Positions 9,300-18,103 of a DNA stretch of 64,000 nt are shown one piece after another; the stretch's first letter is position 1, and each line of letters begins with the position of its first letter. Source of the DNA: Comamonas serinivorans (GTDB taxonomy: Bacteria; Pseudomonadota; Gammaproteobacteria; Burkholderiales; Burkholderiaceae_C); contig NZ_CP021455.1 in NCBI RefSeq assembly GCF_002158865.1, forward strand, positions 1,054,001-1,118,000, written 5' to 3'. The notes below the pieces were generated by a model that worked only from the letters and a program-made list of their open reading frames with translations, did not search any database and had not been told where the DNA came from. The translations under genes and the position numbers were made by a program.

Positions 9300-9424
9300 G
9301 GGAGGCGAGTGTAGGGGTGAAGCGCTTGTGCCGGGTTGCCTGACGCGCGGCTTGCGGTCCGTTGTTTGGACGGTTGCTCAGCGAAAAGACACCGCGTCCG
9401 CTGCAAAGCAGGCTGAAAACGTGC

Positions 9425-9430
9425 TACACT
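9425..9430 (+). promoter_or_regulatory. Probable -10 box of the first tRNA-Asn gene
   Basis: TACACT lies 12 bp before the mature tRNA 5' end, in a block similar to that before the second tRNA-Asn gene (GTGCTACACTGC against CTGCTATACTGC). No good -35 was found at the right spacing. Confidence 0.4.
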
Positions 9431-9442
9431 GCCAGCTTCTGT

Positions 9443-9518
9443 TCCCTGATAGCTCAGTCGGTAGAGCGACGGACTGTTAATCCGCAGGTCCCTGGTTCGA
9501 GCCCAGGTCGGGGAGCCA
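9443..9518 (+). tRNA. tRNA-Asn (anticodon GTT), copy 1
   Basis: A 76-nt cloverleaf with encoded CCA. The D-arm is GCTCAGTCGGTAGAGC, the anticodon loop CTGTTAA gives GTT, and the T-arm contains GGTTCGAGCC. The acceptor stem TCCCTGA/TCGGGGA has one T:G wobble pair, unlike the second copy where it is fully paired. A Rho-independent terminator follows. Confidence 0.97.
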
Positions 9519-9540
9519 CATACAAGCCCTTTGGGCCCGA

Positions 9541-9576
9541 AAAGCCGCATCCATGTTCATGGTTGCGGCTTTTTTC
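9541..9576 (+). terminator. Rho-independent terminator of tRNA-Asn copy 1
   Basis: AAAGCCGCATCC pairs with GGTTGCGGCTTT around an 8-base loop and is followed by a T-run, 22 bp after the tRNA. Confidence 0.88.
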
Positions 9577-9646
9577 TTGGGACGTGCGGGCGGCTCGGCG
9601 TTGGCTCCAGCGCTGTTGCCCATCTCGGCCTGCGGGCGCGAGCACC

Positions 9647-9668
9647 AAAAAGCCCGCCAGCGCGGGCT
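9647..9668 (-). terminator. Rho-independent terminator of the small membrane protein gene
   Basis: On the minus strand AGCCCGC pairs with GCGGGCT around a 4-base loop and is followed by TTTT. It lies 20 bp past the stop of the small membrane protein gene. Confidence 0.75.
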
Positions 9669-9688
9669 CGTCGGTTCAGCGCTCGGCT

Positions 9689-9997
9689 TCAGCTGAACTG
9701 TTCGCGCCAGGTGCGCGTCGCTCGGGGCTGGGCCCGCAGCCAGATGAAGTAGAGCACCGGGCCCCAGCACATCACGCCGATGAAGACCGACAACAGCATC
9801 GACCGCCATTCATAGGGTATCGGCTCGGCGCCGACGCCCAAGGCGACAAACATGGAGCCAAGGATGCAGGCCAGGAATGCCGTCACCCATCCGCCGATTC
9901 GATACACCCACGACTTCACGCCACGCACGCAAGACGTTGCGGCAACCAGTCCAGCAAGGGCGCCCACTGTCCAGATCGTCACACCGGTTTCGTTCAT
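9689..9997 (-). CDS. Small three-helix membrane protein, function unknown
   Basis: A 102-residue hydrophobic protein of no family I recognise. Three likely membrane segments are visible: TIWTVGALAGLVAATSCV, WVTAFLACILGSMFVALGV and MLLSVFIGVMCWGPVLYFIW. A short basic tail ends the protein. The start is decided by a strong ribosome-binding site, GGAGGAACG, directly before the ATG; the longer frame upstream has no such signal. It lies alone between the two tRNA-Asn genes, on the opposite strand, with its own terminator. That isolation could reflect insertion of the segment during a tRNA gene duplication. Confidence 0.7.
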   Translation of the reverse strand: MNETGVTIWTVGALAGLVAATSCVRGVKSWVYRIGGWVTAFLACILGSMFVALGVGAEPIPYEWRSMLLSVFIGVMCWGPVLYFIWLRAQPRATRTWREQFS

Positions 9998-10336
9998 CGT
10001 TCCTCCAATTTGAAGTGGCCTCCCTGGTGGTGAAGGGCCGTGCAGCCCTCGCGGGACAGGATACGGCCGCCGGATGACGGTGGCTGTAGTCGAATGTCCA
10101 ACATCCGCTGCGGCACCTGCCCGACATCTGCCGTGCGGGTAGGTTGGGCTCCAGAGTTGCCAGGCGGCTGTGGCGGCTGCGCAGGACACGGCTGTGCCTG
10201 GGTCATCGGTTGGACCAAACTCTTGCGTCGTAGCCCTGTGGCAGCCGAACGCGGGAGCCGCAACCGGCGTTCTGTCGAACGGGGCTTTTCAACGGTGGAC
10301 TTTGGCGGGCAGCGCGTTCAGGGCGCCGCACAGACC
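9998..10336. other. Gene-free interval before the second tRNA-Asn
   Basis: Contains the promoter region of the small membrane protein on the minus strand and upstream sequence of the second tRNA. Open frames here have no ribosome-binding site or recognisable product. Confidence 0.5.
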
Positions 10337-10364
10337 GTGACCGGGCTGCAAAACCTGCTATACT
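10337..10364 (+). promoter_or_regulatory. Promoter of the second tRNA-Asn gene
   Basis: -10 TATACT with a weaker -35 GTGACC at 16-bp spacing, ending 10 bp before the tRNA. The -10 is closer to consensus than that of copy 1. Confidence 0.5.
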
Positions 10365-10374
10365 GCTAGCTTCT

Positions 10375-10450
10375 TCCCCGATAGCTCAGTCGGTAGAGCG
10401 ACGGACTGTTAATCCGCAGGTCCCTGGTTCGAGCCCAGGTCGGGGAGCCA
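10375..10450 (+). tRNA. tRNA-Asn (anticodon GTT), copy 2
   Basis: A 76-nt tRNA identical to copy 1 except for base 5 of the acceptor stem (TCCCCGA here), which restores a Watson-Crick pair. CCA is encoded. It has its own promoter and terminator, so the two genes are independent transcription units. Confidence 0.97.
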
Positions 10451-10456
10451 CATTTG

Positions 10457-10493
10457 AAAAGCACCGGTTGCGCAAGCAGCCGGTGCTTTTTTT
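10457..10493 (+). terminator. Rho-independent terminator of tRNA-Asn copy 2
   Basis: GCACCGG pairs with CCGGTGC, flanked by AAAA and a 7-base T-run, starting six bases after the tRNA. Its sequence is unrelated to the terminator of copy 1. Confidence 0.9.
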
Positions 10494-10860
10494 CTGGCCT
10501 GAACACCGCGTTTGTGTGGGCCCTGAGCGCGTCGTCAGTCTGGCCACGCGTGGCGCGGTCAGACCCGCGCCTCGGTCGAACGCCACATCGATGACCGCTG
10601 CAGGCGTTTCCCCGGATGTTGACCTCACGGCGGGCCGTGGCCAGCTCCTCATGCCATCCGTTATAGATGCCTGGTGCAACCAGCGCGGTGCCGCCGAGGC
10701 GCTCAAGAGCTCGTTGAGCAACAGCTCCTGGGTGAATCGTTTCGCCTCGTCCGCCTTCAGCGCTTCCCACCCGCCGTCGGAGTTCGCGGGGTCCAAGCGC
10801 TGGCACACCGGCGAATGTGGGTGGGCATCGGGCAGATGCGTTGTACCCTGCAGGAGGCGT
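10494..10860. other. Gene-free interval downstream of the second tRNA-Asn
   Basis: Both strands carry short open frames without ribosome-binding sites or recognisable products. Nothing else is seen before the palindrome at its right end. Confidence 0.5.
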
Positions 10861-10912
10861 GCAGTATCCGGCCCTTGTCGTTTCTCGTGAAACGGGAATC
10901 GGCAGATACTGC
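10861..10912. repeat. Dispersed palindrome, copy 3
   Basis: GCAGTATC and GATACTGC outer boxes, TCGTTTC and GAAACGGGAA inner region. It begins 35 bp after the stop of the HglS-family gene. Confidence 0.88.
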
Positions 10913-10947
10913 GCCACCTGAACGCCGGTGCCAGGCGCCCGTCGCCG

Positions 10948-12351
10948 TCAGGCTGCCACGGTCTTGCCGTGTGCGAACTGCGCCTGCAGTGCCTGCAGCG
11001 AGCGCTGCTGCATGCCGGCGTAGATCTCGAATTCGTCCAGCACGGGGCGGCCCAGCGCTTGCTCGAAGGCGAGCTGGGCCGATTGCGCGGCGTAGCTCCG
11101 CGCTTCCTGTCCGCCCAGGTTGGACTGGAAGATGCCGGCGGCGCTGACGGGCAAAAAATCCTCGTAGACGATGGGTTGCAGGCCGACGACGTTTGCCCGC
11201 AGCAGCGCAGGCAGATCGAGGTCATCTGCCGCATGCGCGTGTCGCGAGAAGGCGGCGGGGTCGAGGACGGTGTAGCGGTAAAAGGCCAGGCCTTGCGCAT
11301 GCAGGCTGGGGGCGTCGTCGGGGAAGGCCTGGAAGGCGGCCGTCAGCCGTTCGGCGTAGTCGTGGGCCGTGCTGCCGGCCCCGTCGATGTTGCGGACCTG
11401 GGCCAGCAGCTGGTCGTACAGCGCGCGGCCCTTGCGGGTCAGGGCGACGCCGCGTTGCTCGATTTCGCCGAAGCGGGCCGTGTGCGTGTCCGCGTGCGTG
11501 CCGGTGCCCGATGCCTGGGGAAACGCGATGACTTCTTGCAAGGCCTTGAAGCTGGTCTGGCGCAGCAGGATGGGGCAGCGCCGGCGGGGTGGGCCCTCCA
11601 CCACCGCCTTGGCCTCGATGCCCCGGCGCGGCATCTCGGCCTGCGCGGCGTCGATGTCCAGCGTGCGCGGGGTCAGGTGGTTGATGTGCGGCCCGCGGAA
11701 GCACACCACGTCGGCCACCAGGCGGTGGGCGTTCAGCAGCTGGCGGTAGGTGGCGGCATCCACCGTGGCCGTGGGGTGCCAGCGGAAGGTGGGCAGCAGG
11801 GCGGCCACGAACCGGGCCGCGTGGTCGGCGTCCAGGCCGCCGTCGCGCTCGCACTGGTGCAGCAAGGCCAGTACCTCGTCGGTGAAGATCGCGCGCCGGG
11901 CCAGGATCTGCCGCGCCTGCTCGCGCAGTGCCGGGTCGTCGATCAGCTCGAGCCGCAGCAGCGAGGTGAAGACGCGGAAGGGGTTGATGCGCAGGGCCTC
12001 GTCGTCCACGGGCCGGAAGGCGGTGGCGTGCACCGGCACGCCGGCGACCGACAGGTCGTAGTAGCTCACGGGCTGCATGCCCATGACGCGGAACAGGCGG
12101 CTGAGGGTGGCCAGCTCGTGCGCCGTACCCAGCCGGATCGCGCCATGGCGCTCGACGTCGATGCGGTCCATGTCGCCAGCTTGGGCCAGGGCCTCGCGCA
12201 GCGCGGGGTTGTGCGCCAGGGTGTGCTGGTTGATGTCCGCCACCAGGTTCAGCAGGGTGCCGTACTGGGGCACTTCGGTCCGGTACATGTCGGACATGGC
12301 CTGGGAAAACAGGCTGCGGATGGCGTCGGGGGAAACGAATGCGGCGGTCAT
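10948..12351 (-). CDS. hglS: 2-oxoadipate dioxygenase/decarboxylase (DUF1338, HglS/YdcJ family)
   Basis: A 467-residue VOC-fold metalloenzyme of the DUF1338 family. Characterised members convert 2-oxoadipate to D-2-hydroxyglutarate in bacterial lysine catabolism. Family blocks are clear: VERHGAIRLGT (first metal His, about residue 69), SYYDLSVAGVPVHATAFRPV, INPFRVFTSLLR, INHLTPRTLDID (second His), EIEQRGVALTRKG (metal Glu) and YEDFLPVSAAGIFQSNLGG. Length fits the family. The start ATG lacks a strong ribosome-binding site. It is divergent from a LysR regulator, the probable controller. No other lysine pathway gene is in the window, so the assignment rests on the family alone. Confidence 0.88.
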   Translation of the reverse strand: MTAAFVSPDAIRSLFSQAMSDMYRTEVPQYGTLLNLVADINQHTLAHNPALREALAQAGDMDRIDVERHGAIRLGTAHELATLSRLFRVMGMQPVSYYDLSVAGVPVHATAFRPVDDEALRINPFRVFTSLLRLELIDDPALREQARQILARRAIFTDEVLALLHQCERDGGLDADHAARFVAALLPTFRWHPTATVDAATYRQLLNAHRLVADVVCFRGPHINHLTPRTLDIDAAQAEMPRRGIEAKAVVEGPPRRRCPILLRQTSFKALQEVIAFPQASGTGTHADTHTARFGEIEQRGVALTRKGRALYDQLLAQVRNIDGAGSTAHDYAERLTAAFQAFPDDAPSLHAQGLAFYRYTVLDPAAFSRHAHAADDLDLPALLRANVVGLQPIVYEDFLPVSAAGIFQSNLGGQEARSYAAQSAQLAFEQALGRPVLDEFEIYAGMQQRSLQALQAQFAHGKTVAA

Positions 12352-12612
12352 GGTGATGGGCAGAGGAGGTTCTTCTCGCACGCAGCCGCAGACGAACGGC
12401 GGCGCATGGGGCATGCCGGGGATTGTCGAAGTGGCACGGGTCAGGCGCAAACGACATTTCGGACCCATGTCATGCGCAGTGGGAATGACCCGGGCAATGT
12501 GCTGGCGCGTCACCGTGGTGATCGGTAGGTCGACAACGGCGAGCAGCTCGGGGTCTCGTTCTCGCGCTGGCAGCTCATCTCGGCCTCGAACGGGGCGGTT
12601 TGTCTTCTTGGT

Positions 12613-12630
12613 ATGGTTCCGAACCCGCAT
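12613..12630. promoter_or_regulatory. Candidate LysR-type operator between hglS and lysR
   Basis: A dyad with the core GGTTCCGAACC, flanked by ATG and CAT half-sites, lies 18 bp before the GTG start of the regulator in the 296-bp divergent spacer. The position suits autoregulation; it is a visual candidate only. Confidence 0.35.
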
Positions 12631-12647
12631 GACCCAGGATTGCCCGC

Positions 12648-13556
12648 GTGACCAGCTTGAGACCCTATCTGCCGCCCATGAGCTTGCTGTGTGCGTTCGA
12701 GGCCTGTGCCCGCCTGGGGCGGTTCACGGCGGCCGCGCACGAGTTGCACCTCACGCAAAGCGCGGTCAGCCGCCAGATCAAGGCCCTGGAGGATTTCCTG
12801 GGCGTGGCGCTGTTCATCCGCGAGCGCCAGACCGTTCGCCTGTCGCCCGAAGGCGAGCGCTACGCGCACGAGGTGCGCGAGGCCCTGCGGCTGCTGGCTG
12901 GCGCCAGCCTGGGGTTTCGGGCCAACCCGCAGGGCGGCAGCCTCACCCTGGCCATCTTGCCCACCTTTGGCACGCGCTGGCTGGCGCCGCGCCTGCCGCG
13001 TTTCCTCGAGGCGCATCCGGGCGTGACCCTGCACCTGGTCACGCGCCTGGCGCCGTTCGACTTTCGCCAGCTGCACCCCGATCACGGCCAGATCGACGCC
13101 GCGATCCACTACGGCGAGGCGGACTGGCCAGGGGCCGAGCTCGACTTCCTGCTGACGGAAGAGGTGGTGCCGGCCTGCAGTCCGGCGTTCCTGGCCAAAC
13201 ACGGCGTGCAGCAACCGGCTGATCTGCAGCGCGTGCCGCTGCTGCATCTGGCGTCGCGGCCTGATGCTTGGCGCCAGTGGCTGGCGTTGTACGGTGTGGC
13301 GGCCCAGCCTGCGGGCGGCATGGTGATCGATCAGTTTGCCGTGGTGACGCAGGCCGCCATGGCCGGGCTGGGGGTGGCCTTGCTGCCGCGGTTCCTGTTT
13401 CAGCCCGAGCTGGACCGCGGCGACCTGGTGGCGGCGGTGCCTGCGATCTGCGAGAGCGTGGGCGCCTACCACCTGGCCTGCGCGGCCCACCGCCTGCGGC
13501 ATCCGCCCTTGCAGGCGTTCAGGGCCTGGCTGCAGGGCGAGGTTGGGCGCGGGTGA
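12648..13556 (+). CDS. LysR-family transcriptional regulator
   Basis: A 302-residue regulator. The N-terminal winged HTH is typical: LCAFEACARLGRFTAAAHEL, then LTQSAVSRQIKALEDFLGV and LFIRERQTVRLSPEG. A periplasmic-binding-type effector domain follows (GGSLTLAILPTFGTRWLAPR, later HLASRPDAWRQWL and AMAGLGVALLPRFL), resembling GcvA-type regulators. Translation starts at GTG. Being divergent from the HglS-family gene, it most simply regulates that gene, perhaps in response to 2-oxoadipate or lysine, which is inference. Confidence 0.92.
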   Translation: MTSLRPYLPPMSLLCAFEACARLGRFTAAAHELHLTQSAVSRQIKALEDFLGVALFIRERQTVRLSPEGERYAHEVREALRLLAGASLGFRANPQGGSLTLAILPTFGTRWLAPRLPRFLEAHPGVTLHLVTRLAPFDFRQLHPDHGQIDAAIHYGEADWPGAELDFLLTEEVVPACSPAFLAKHGVQQPADLQRVPLLHLASRPDAWRQWLALYGVAAQPAGGMVIDQFAVVTQAAMAGLGVALLPRFLFQPELDRGDLVAAVPAICESVGAYHLACAAHRLRHPPLQAFRAWLQGEVGRG

Positions 13557-13591
13557 GTGGCTGGGGGCCTGGCGCGGTCTTCATGCGGCCG

Positions 13592-13669
13592 TTGATGTTG
13601 AAGATGGAGTATCTGCCAGTTACCGTTCATGAATGAACGGTAACTGGCAGATACTCCATTCAACATCAA
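13592..13669. repeat. Dispersed palindrome, copy 4 (longest, near perfect)
   Basis: The inner inverted repeat is perfect over 26 bp on each side of a 4-base loop (13604-13629 against 13634-13659). An outer 11-bp arm (13592-13602 against 13659-13669) extends it past a small bulge. It sits between the convergent LysR and glnD genes, 35 and 32 bp from their stops, so it could stop transcription from both sides. Outer box here is GGAGTATC rather than GCAGTATG. Confidence 0.95.
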
Positions 13670-13701
13670 GCTGAGGCGGCCGTGAATCGCCTGCGTTGGC
13701 C

Positions 13702-16368
13702 TCAGGGCTGCCCCAGCACCTTCAGCAGGTCGCGCTCCAGCGCGAGCTGCGTGCGGCTGTCCTGCAGCGCCGCGCCTTCGATGAGGAAGCTGTCTTCGGC
13801 GCGCTCGCCCAGCGTCAGGATCTTGGCCAGTTGCACGTTGATGCCATAGCTCGCGAACACGCGCGCAATCGCATACAGCAAGCCCACGCGGTCGCTGGCC
13901 GACACGGTGAGCAGCCAGCGCTGGGCCTTCTCGTCGGGGCGCAGGTCCAGCCGCGGCAGGATGGGAAACGAGCGCACGCGGCGCGAAACCCGGCCCGTGC
14001 GCGGCTCGGGCAGCGCCGGGGTGGACAAGGCCTTGGCCAGGCCATTTTCCACCAGGTTGATGAGTTCGCGGTAGTGCTCGGGCTGCTCTTCGGTGATGAC
14101 CTGGAAGGTGTCCAGCGCGTGGCCATCGCGCGTGGTGTAGATGCGCGCATCCACGATGGACAGGCTGGAGCGGTCGAAGTACCCGCAGGCGCGCGCAAAC
14201 AGGTCAATGCGGTCAGGCGTGTACAGCAGCACCTGCAGGCCCTCGCCGATGGGGGACAGGCGGGCGCGCACCAGCACGCGGGTCGCTGCATCCTGGGGGT
14301 CGGGCTGGTGGTTCAGGTAGCGCGAAATCTGCCGCGTGTGCCAGGCGATCTCGCCCGGGTCGTGGCGCATGAAGTAGCTCACGTCCAGCGTGCTCCACAA
14401 CGCGCGCTCGGCCTGATGGGGCTGTGAGCCGCGCGCCAGCAGCACCAGGGCTTCGCGCTTGGTGGCCTCGACCAGCGCGCTGGCGTCGGGCACGTTGCCG
14501 CCCAGCACGCGGGCTGTGGCGCGGTAGAGGTCCTCGAGCAGCTTGCCGCGCCAGGCATTCCAGACCTTGGGGCTGGTGCCGCGGATGTCGGCCACGGTGA
14601 GCAGGTACAGCGCCGTCAGGCGCCGCTCGTTGCCCACGCGCTCGGCAAAGGTGGTGATGACCTCGGGGTCGCTCAGGTCCTGCTTCTGCGCGGTCTGGCT
14701 CATGGTCAGGTGCTCGCGCACCAGGAACTCCAGCAACTCGGTGTCGGCTTCGGCCACGCCATGCGCGCGGCAGAAGCGCCGCACCTCCATGGCGCCGAGC
14801 TCGGAGTGGTCGCCGCCGCGGCCCTTGGCGATGTCGTGGAACAGCGCCGCCGTGTACAGCAGCCAGGGCTTGTCCCAGCCCGCCGCCAGCTGCGAGCAGA
14901 ACGGGTACTCGTGCGCGTGCTCGGCCATGAAGAAGCGCCGCATGTTGCGCAGCACCATGAGGATGTGCTGGTCCACCGTGTAGACGTGGAACAGGTCGTG
15001 CTGCATCTGGCCGACGATGCGGCGGAATACCCACAGGTAGCGGCCCAGCACCGAGGTCTGGTTCATCAGCCGCATGGCGTGCGTGATGCCCTGCGGCTGC
15101 TGCAGGATGGCCAGGAAGGTGGCGCGGTTGACCGGGTCGCAGCGGAATGCGCTGTTCATCTGCGTGCGCGCGTTGAACAGCGCCCGCAGCACGCGCGCCG
15201 ACAGGCCGCTGACGCCCACGGCTTGCTCGAAGGTGAGGAAGGTGTCCAGGATGGCGTGCGGGTCGCGCTGGTACAGCTCGTCGTCGACCAGGTCGAGCAG
15301 GCCCGCGCGTTCGACGAAGCGTGCGTTGATCGGGTTGGGCTGAGGCTCGGGCAGGCCCTTGGCCACGCGCAGGCGCTCTTCAATGCCCTGCAGCAGGATC
15401 TGGTTGAGCTGCGCCACGGCCTTGGCGCTCCAGTAGTAACGCCGCATCAGCGTTTCGCTGGCGCGCAGGGCCAGGCGGCCCTCGGCATTGAAGCTGTTGG
15501 CGTAGCCGAAGGTTTCGGCCAGCGGCGTCTGCATGTCGAATACCAGGCGGTCTTCGCGGCGTTTGGCCAGCAGGTGCAGGCGCGCCCGGATCAGGCCCAG
15601 CAGGCGTTCGTGGCGCTGCAGCAGCGTGGACTCGCGCACGGTGGCGACGCCGTTCGCGGCCAGGGCTTCCCAGCTGTCGCCCAGGCCGGCGGCGCCCGCC
15701 ACCCAGCGGATGACCTGGAGGTCGCGCAGGCCGCCGGGCGACTCCTTCACGTTGGGCTCCAGCGCGTAGGGCGTGTCCTCGTACTTCTGGTGGCGCTGGC
15801 GCATCTCCAGCACCTTGGCGACGAAAAAGGCCGCAGGGTCGGTGGCGCCGCGCACCCCGTGCGTGAAGGCCTCGAACAGCGCCGGGTTGCCGACGATCAG
15901 GCGCGCTTCCAGCATCGCGGTCTGGATGGTCAGATCCTCGTTCGCCAGGCTCACGCATTGCGCCACCGTGCGCACGCTGGAGCCGATCTCCAGCCCCGTG
16001 TCCCAGCAGCCCGAGATGAAGTGCTCGAGCTGGGCCTGCTGCGCCGCATCGGGGTGGTCCACGTCGTCGGGCAGCAGGATCAGCACGTCCACGTCGGAAT
16101 GCGGGAACAGCTCGCCGCGTCCAAAGCCGCCCACGGCCAGCAAGGTCCAGTTGCCAGGCAGATCGGCCCAGTGCCAGAGCTGGCGCAGCGCATCGTCGGT
16201 CAGGCCGCTGAGGGCCTGCAGGCTGGCTTGCAGGCCGCGCGTGCTGGCGCCGGCCTTGAGCACCTGCTCGAACAGGGCTTGCTTGCGGCTCAGGTACTGT
16301 TCGCGCGCCTGGGGCGGCGGCGGGGGCGAGACCGCGGGAGGGGCAGCAGGGCCAGAAGAAGAAGCCAT
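13702..16368 (-). CDS. glnD: PII uridylyltransferase/uridylyl-removing enzyme GlnD
   Basis: An 888-residue nitrogen sensor that uridylylates PII under low glutamine and deuridylylates it under high glutamine. The nucleotidyltransferase motif is [19 protein letters not shown] near residue 90. The HD hydrolase domain carries [14 protein letters not shown]. Two C-terminal ACT domains bind glutamine (the last contains [20 protein letters not shown]). Length equals that of well-studied GlnD (about 890). The ATG chosen begins a Pro/Ala-rich leader; the longer frame upstream has no better signal. It lies downstream of map as in related species, but across an unusually long spacer. Confidence 0.96.
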   Translation of the reverse strand: MASSSGPAAPPAVSPPPPPQAREQYLSRKQALFEQVLKAGASTRGLQASLQALSGLTDDALRQLWHWADLPGNWTLLAVGGFGRGELFPHSDVDVLILLPDDVDHPDAAQQAQLEHFISGCWDTGLEIGSSVRTVAQCVSLANEDLTIQTAMLEARLIVGNPALFEAFTHGVRGATDPAAFFVAKVLEMRQRHQKYEDTPYALEPNVKESPGGLRDLQVIRWVAGAAGLGDSWEALAANGVATVRESTLLQRHERLLGLIRARLHLLAKRREDRLVFDMQTPLAETFGYANSFNAEGRLALRASETLMRRYYWSAKAVAQLNQILLQGIEERLRVAKGLPEPQPNPINARFVERAGLLDLVDDELYQRDPHAILDTFLTFEQAVGVSGLSARVLRALFNARTQMNSAFRCDPVNRATFLAILQQPQGITHAMRLMNQTSVLGRYLWVFRRIVGQMQHDLFHVYTVDQHILMVLRNMRRFFMAEHAHEYPFCSQLAAGWDKPWLLYTAALFHDIAKGRGGDHSELGAMEVRRFCRAHGVAEADTELLEFLVREHLTMSQTAQKQDLSDPEVITTFAERVGNERRLTALYLLTVADIRGTSPKVWNAWRGKLLEDLYRATARVLGGNVPDASALVEATKREALVLLARGSQPHQAERALWSTLDVSYFMRHDPGEIAWHTRQISRYLNHQPDPQDAATRVLVRARLSPIGEGLQVLLYTPDRIDLFARACGYFDRSSLSIVDARIYTTRDGHALDTFQVITEEQPEHYRELINLVENGLAKALSTPALPEPRTGRVSRRVRSFPILPRLDLRPDEKAQRWLLTVSASDRVGLLYAIARVFASYGINVQLAKILTLGERAEDSFLIEGAALQDSRTQLALERDLLKVLGQP

Positions 16369-16408
16369 GTCCGGTGGGGGTGAGCGCTCAGGTAAGGTGA
16401 ATTCTAAT

Positions 16409-16462
16409 TGAGTATGCCGTAGCCAGCGTTCGCCATGCCTGAAGCCTTGCAAGATACTTCAC
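16409..16462. repeat. Dispersed palindrome, decayed candidate
   Basis: TGAGTATG on the left and GATACTTCA on the right frame GCGTTCG and GAAGCC, with the same overall length as the family, but pairing between the arms is poor. It lies about 40 bp upstream of the glnD start. Treated as a degenerate copy. Confidence 0.4.
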
Positions 16463-16800
16463 CTCTGTCAAGGCTCGATTCGCCCCATGTCGGTGCATGG
16501 TGCGCGGTGCCCGGGCAGTTGGGCAGCAGGGCGCGTGAGGGGCGCTGCGGCCCGGCAATGGCGGGGCGTGACCTGGGTGAGCGGGTGTGGCCAGGGGCGT
16601 GGGGCGGGCGCCGTGGCCGTGTGTCTGCTTGCCGATGGCGAACGGGTAGGGTGGCGCGCCGGCGCTCGGCCTGTGTCTTGCCGCGCGGGAGGAGCAGTTG
16701 CCGCACGCATCTGGCTCGCGGATGCGCTGCAGTTCGAAGCGGACATCTGTCTCGTCGAGGCAGGCCCGCGTGGCCCATGAACCCTCCCAGGCAAGTCAGG

Positions 16801-16853
16801 TGGGTATGGTGAAACTGCCGTTCAAGCACCAACGGCCATCAAGGCATACCCAC
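16801..16853. repeat. Dispersed palindrome, copy 5
   Basis: TGGGTATGG pairs with GCATACCCA, and CTGCCGTT with AACGGCC. Both ends carry the GGGTATG variant of the outer box. It sits in the map-glnD spacer, 210 bp after the map stop. Confidence 0.88.
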
Positions 16854-17062
16854 TTGATCGGGGTGAATGCCGATCAGATCGGCGGTGAGCGGGGAGCCCT
16901 TGGGCGCTGCTGGTCACCCGCGCATGCCGCACGACCTGGGCGGCGAGCACACCGCCACCACGGGCCCGGGCTGCATGGACATGCCCCACGCCACCTCGCT
17001 GCGCATGGGCTACGACAGCCCGGAAGGCGCCGCGGCGTGGGAAGTGCCGCGGGCTCTGGCGA

Positions 17063-17884
17063 TCAGGCCTGGGCAGGGCTTGGGCGCTGGCCCACGAAGT
17101 CGGGTGTGGCGGGGCTGCCGGCCGACAGGGTCAGCACCTCGTAGCCGGTCTCGGTCACCAGCACCGAATGCTCCCATTGGGCCGAGAGCGACCGGTCGCG
17201 GGTGACGATGGTCCAGCCGTCGTTCAGCTCCTTCACCTCGCGCCGGCCCAGGTTCAGCATGGGCTCGATGGTGAAGATCATGCCGGGCTTCATTTCTTCG
17301 AGGGTGCCGCGCCGGCCGTAGTGCAGCACCTGCGGCTCTTCGTGGAATTTCTGGCCCACGCCGTGGCCGCAGAACTCGCGCACCACCGACAGGTTGTGTT
17401 GCTCCGCAAAGGTCTGGATCGCGTGGCCGATGTCGCCGAAGCGGCCGCCCGGGCGCACCTGCTCGATGCCGATCCACATGGCTTCGAACGTCAGCTGGCA
17501 CAGGCGCTTGGCCGCGATGGAGCACTCGCCGACGAGGAACATGCGGCTGTTGTCGCCGTACCAGCCGTCCTTGATGACGGTGACGTCCATGTTCAGGATG
17601 TCGCCCTTCTTGAGTGGCTTGTCGTTCGGGATGCCGTGGCAGACCACGTGGTTCAGCGAAGTGCACATGTTGCCGGGATAGGGCGGGTAGCCCGGTGGCT
17701 GGTAGCCCAGCGTGGCCGACACCGACCCGCGCTTGGCCATTTCCTCGGCGCAGATGCGGTCCAGCTCGGCCGTGGTGATGCCGGGCTGAACGTGGGGGGT
17801 GAGGGCATCCAGCACTTCTGACGCAATGCGGCAGGCCTCACGCATGGCGGCGATGCCCGCCGCGTCTTTGATCACGATGCTCAT
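17063..17884 (-). CDS. map: Type I methionine aminopeptidase
   Basis: A 273-residue metalloprotease removing initiator methionine from nascent proteins. Substrate His is in NHVVCHGIP; metal ligands are seen in LNMDVTVIKDGWYGDNSRMF (two Asp), FCGHGVGQKFHEEP (His), MIFTIEPML (Glu) and QWEHSVLVTETGYEV (Glu). The length is that of type Ia enzymes without a zinc-finger extension. It is transcribed toward glnD. rpsB, the usual upstream neighbour in many bacteria, is absent; upstream is an unrelated gene. Confidence 0.96.
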   Translation of the reverse strand: MSIVIKDAAGIAAMREACRIASEVLDALTPHVQPGITTAELDRICAEEMAKRGSVSATLGYQPPGYPPYPGNMCTSLNHVVCHGIPNDKPLKKGDILNMDVTVIKDGWYGDNSRMFLVGECSIAAKRLCQLTFEAMWIGIEQVRPGGRFGDIGHAIQTFAEQHNLSVVREFCGHGVGQKFHEEPQVLHYGRRGTLEEMKPGMIFTIEPMLNLGRREVKELNDGWTIVTRDRSLSAQWEHSVLVTETGYEVLTLSAGSPATPDFVGQRPSPAQA

Positions 17885-18103
17885 GGTGCAATTATCCGCT
17901 GCTGCCAATGACACCGTCGGCCGAGGTGGCCTTGCGCGGGTGCGAGCGCGCCGCGCAAGGCCGGCGCAAACCGTCTGCGGGCGTCCCTGCGTGGCCGCGC
18001 CAAGCGCTGCCGTGGCGGGCCTGGCGCCTGATGCAGAGGCAGCTCGAAGACCCACCCGCCTGAAGCCAGGGTGCCGCCAGTGGCGATGAGCCGTGGGGTG
18101 GGA

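Larger units (their letters stand above)
16369..17062. other. 694-bp spacer between map and glnD with two palindrome copies
   Basis: No gene is recognised. One clear and one decayed copy of the dispersed palindrome lie here. A plus-strand frame at about 16867-17205 has no ribosome-binding site and runs into the map gene antisense, so it is not called. The glnD promoter should be in this spacer. Confidence 0.55.

Noticed and set aside
16867..17205. 112-codon plus-strand frame in the map-glnD spacer
   Set aside because: No ribosome-binding site, no family resemblance and it runs antisense into map.
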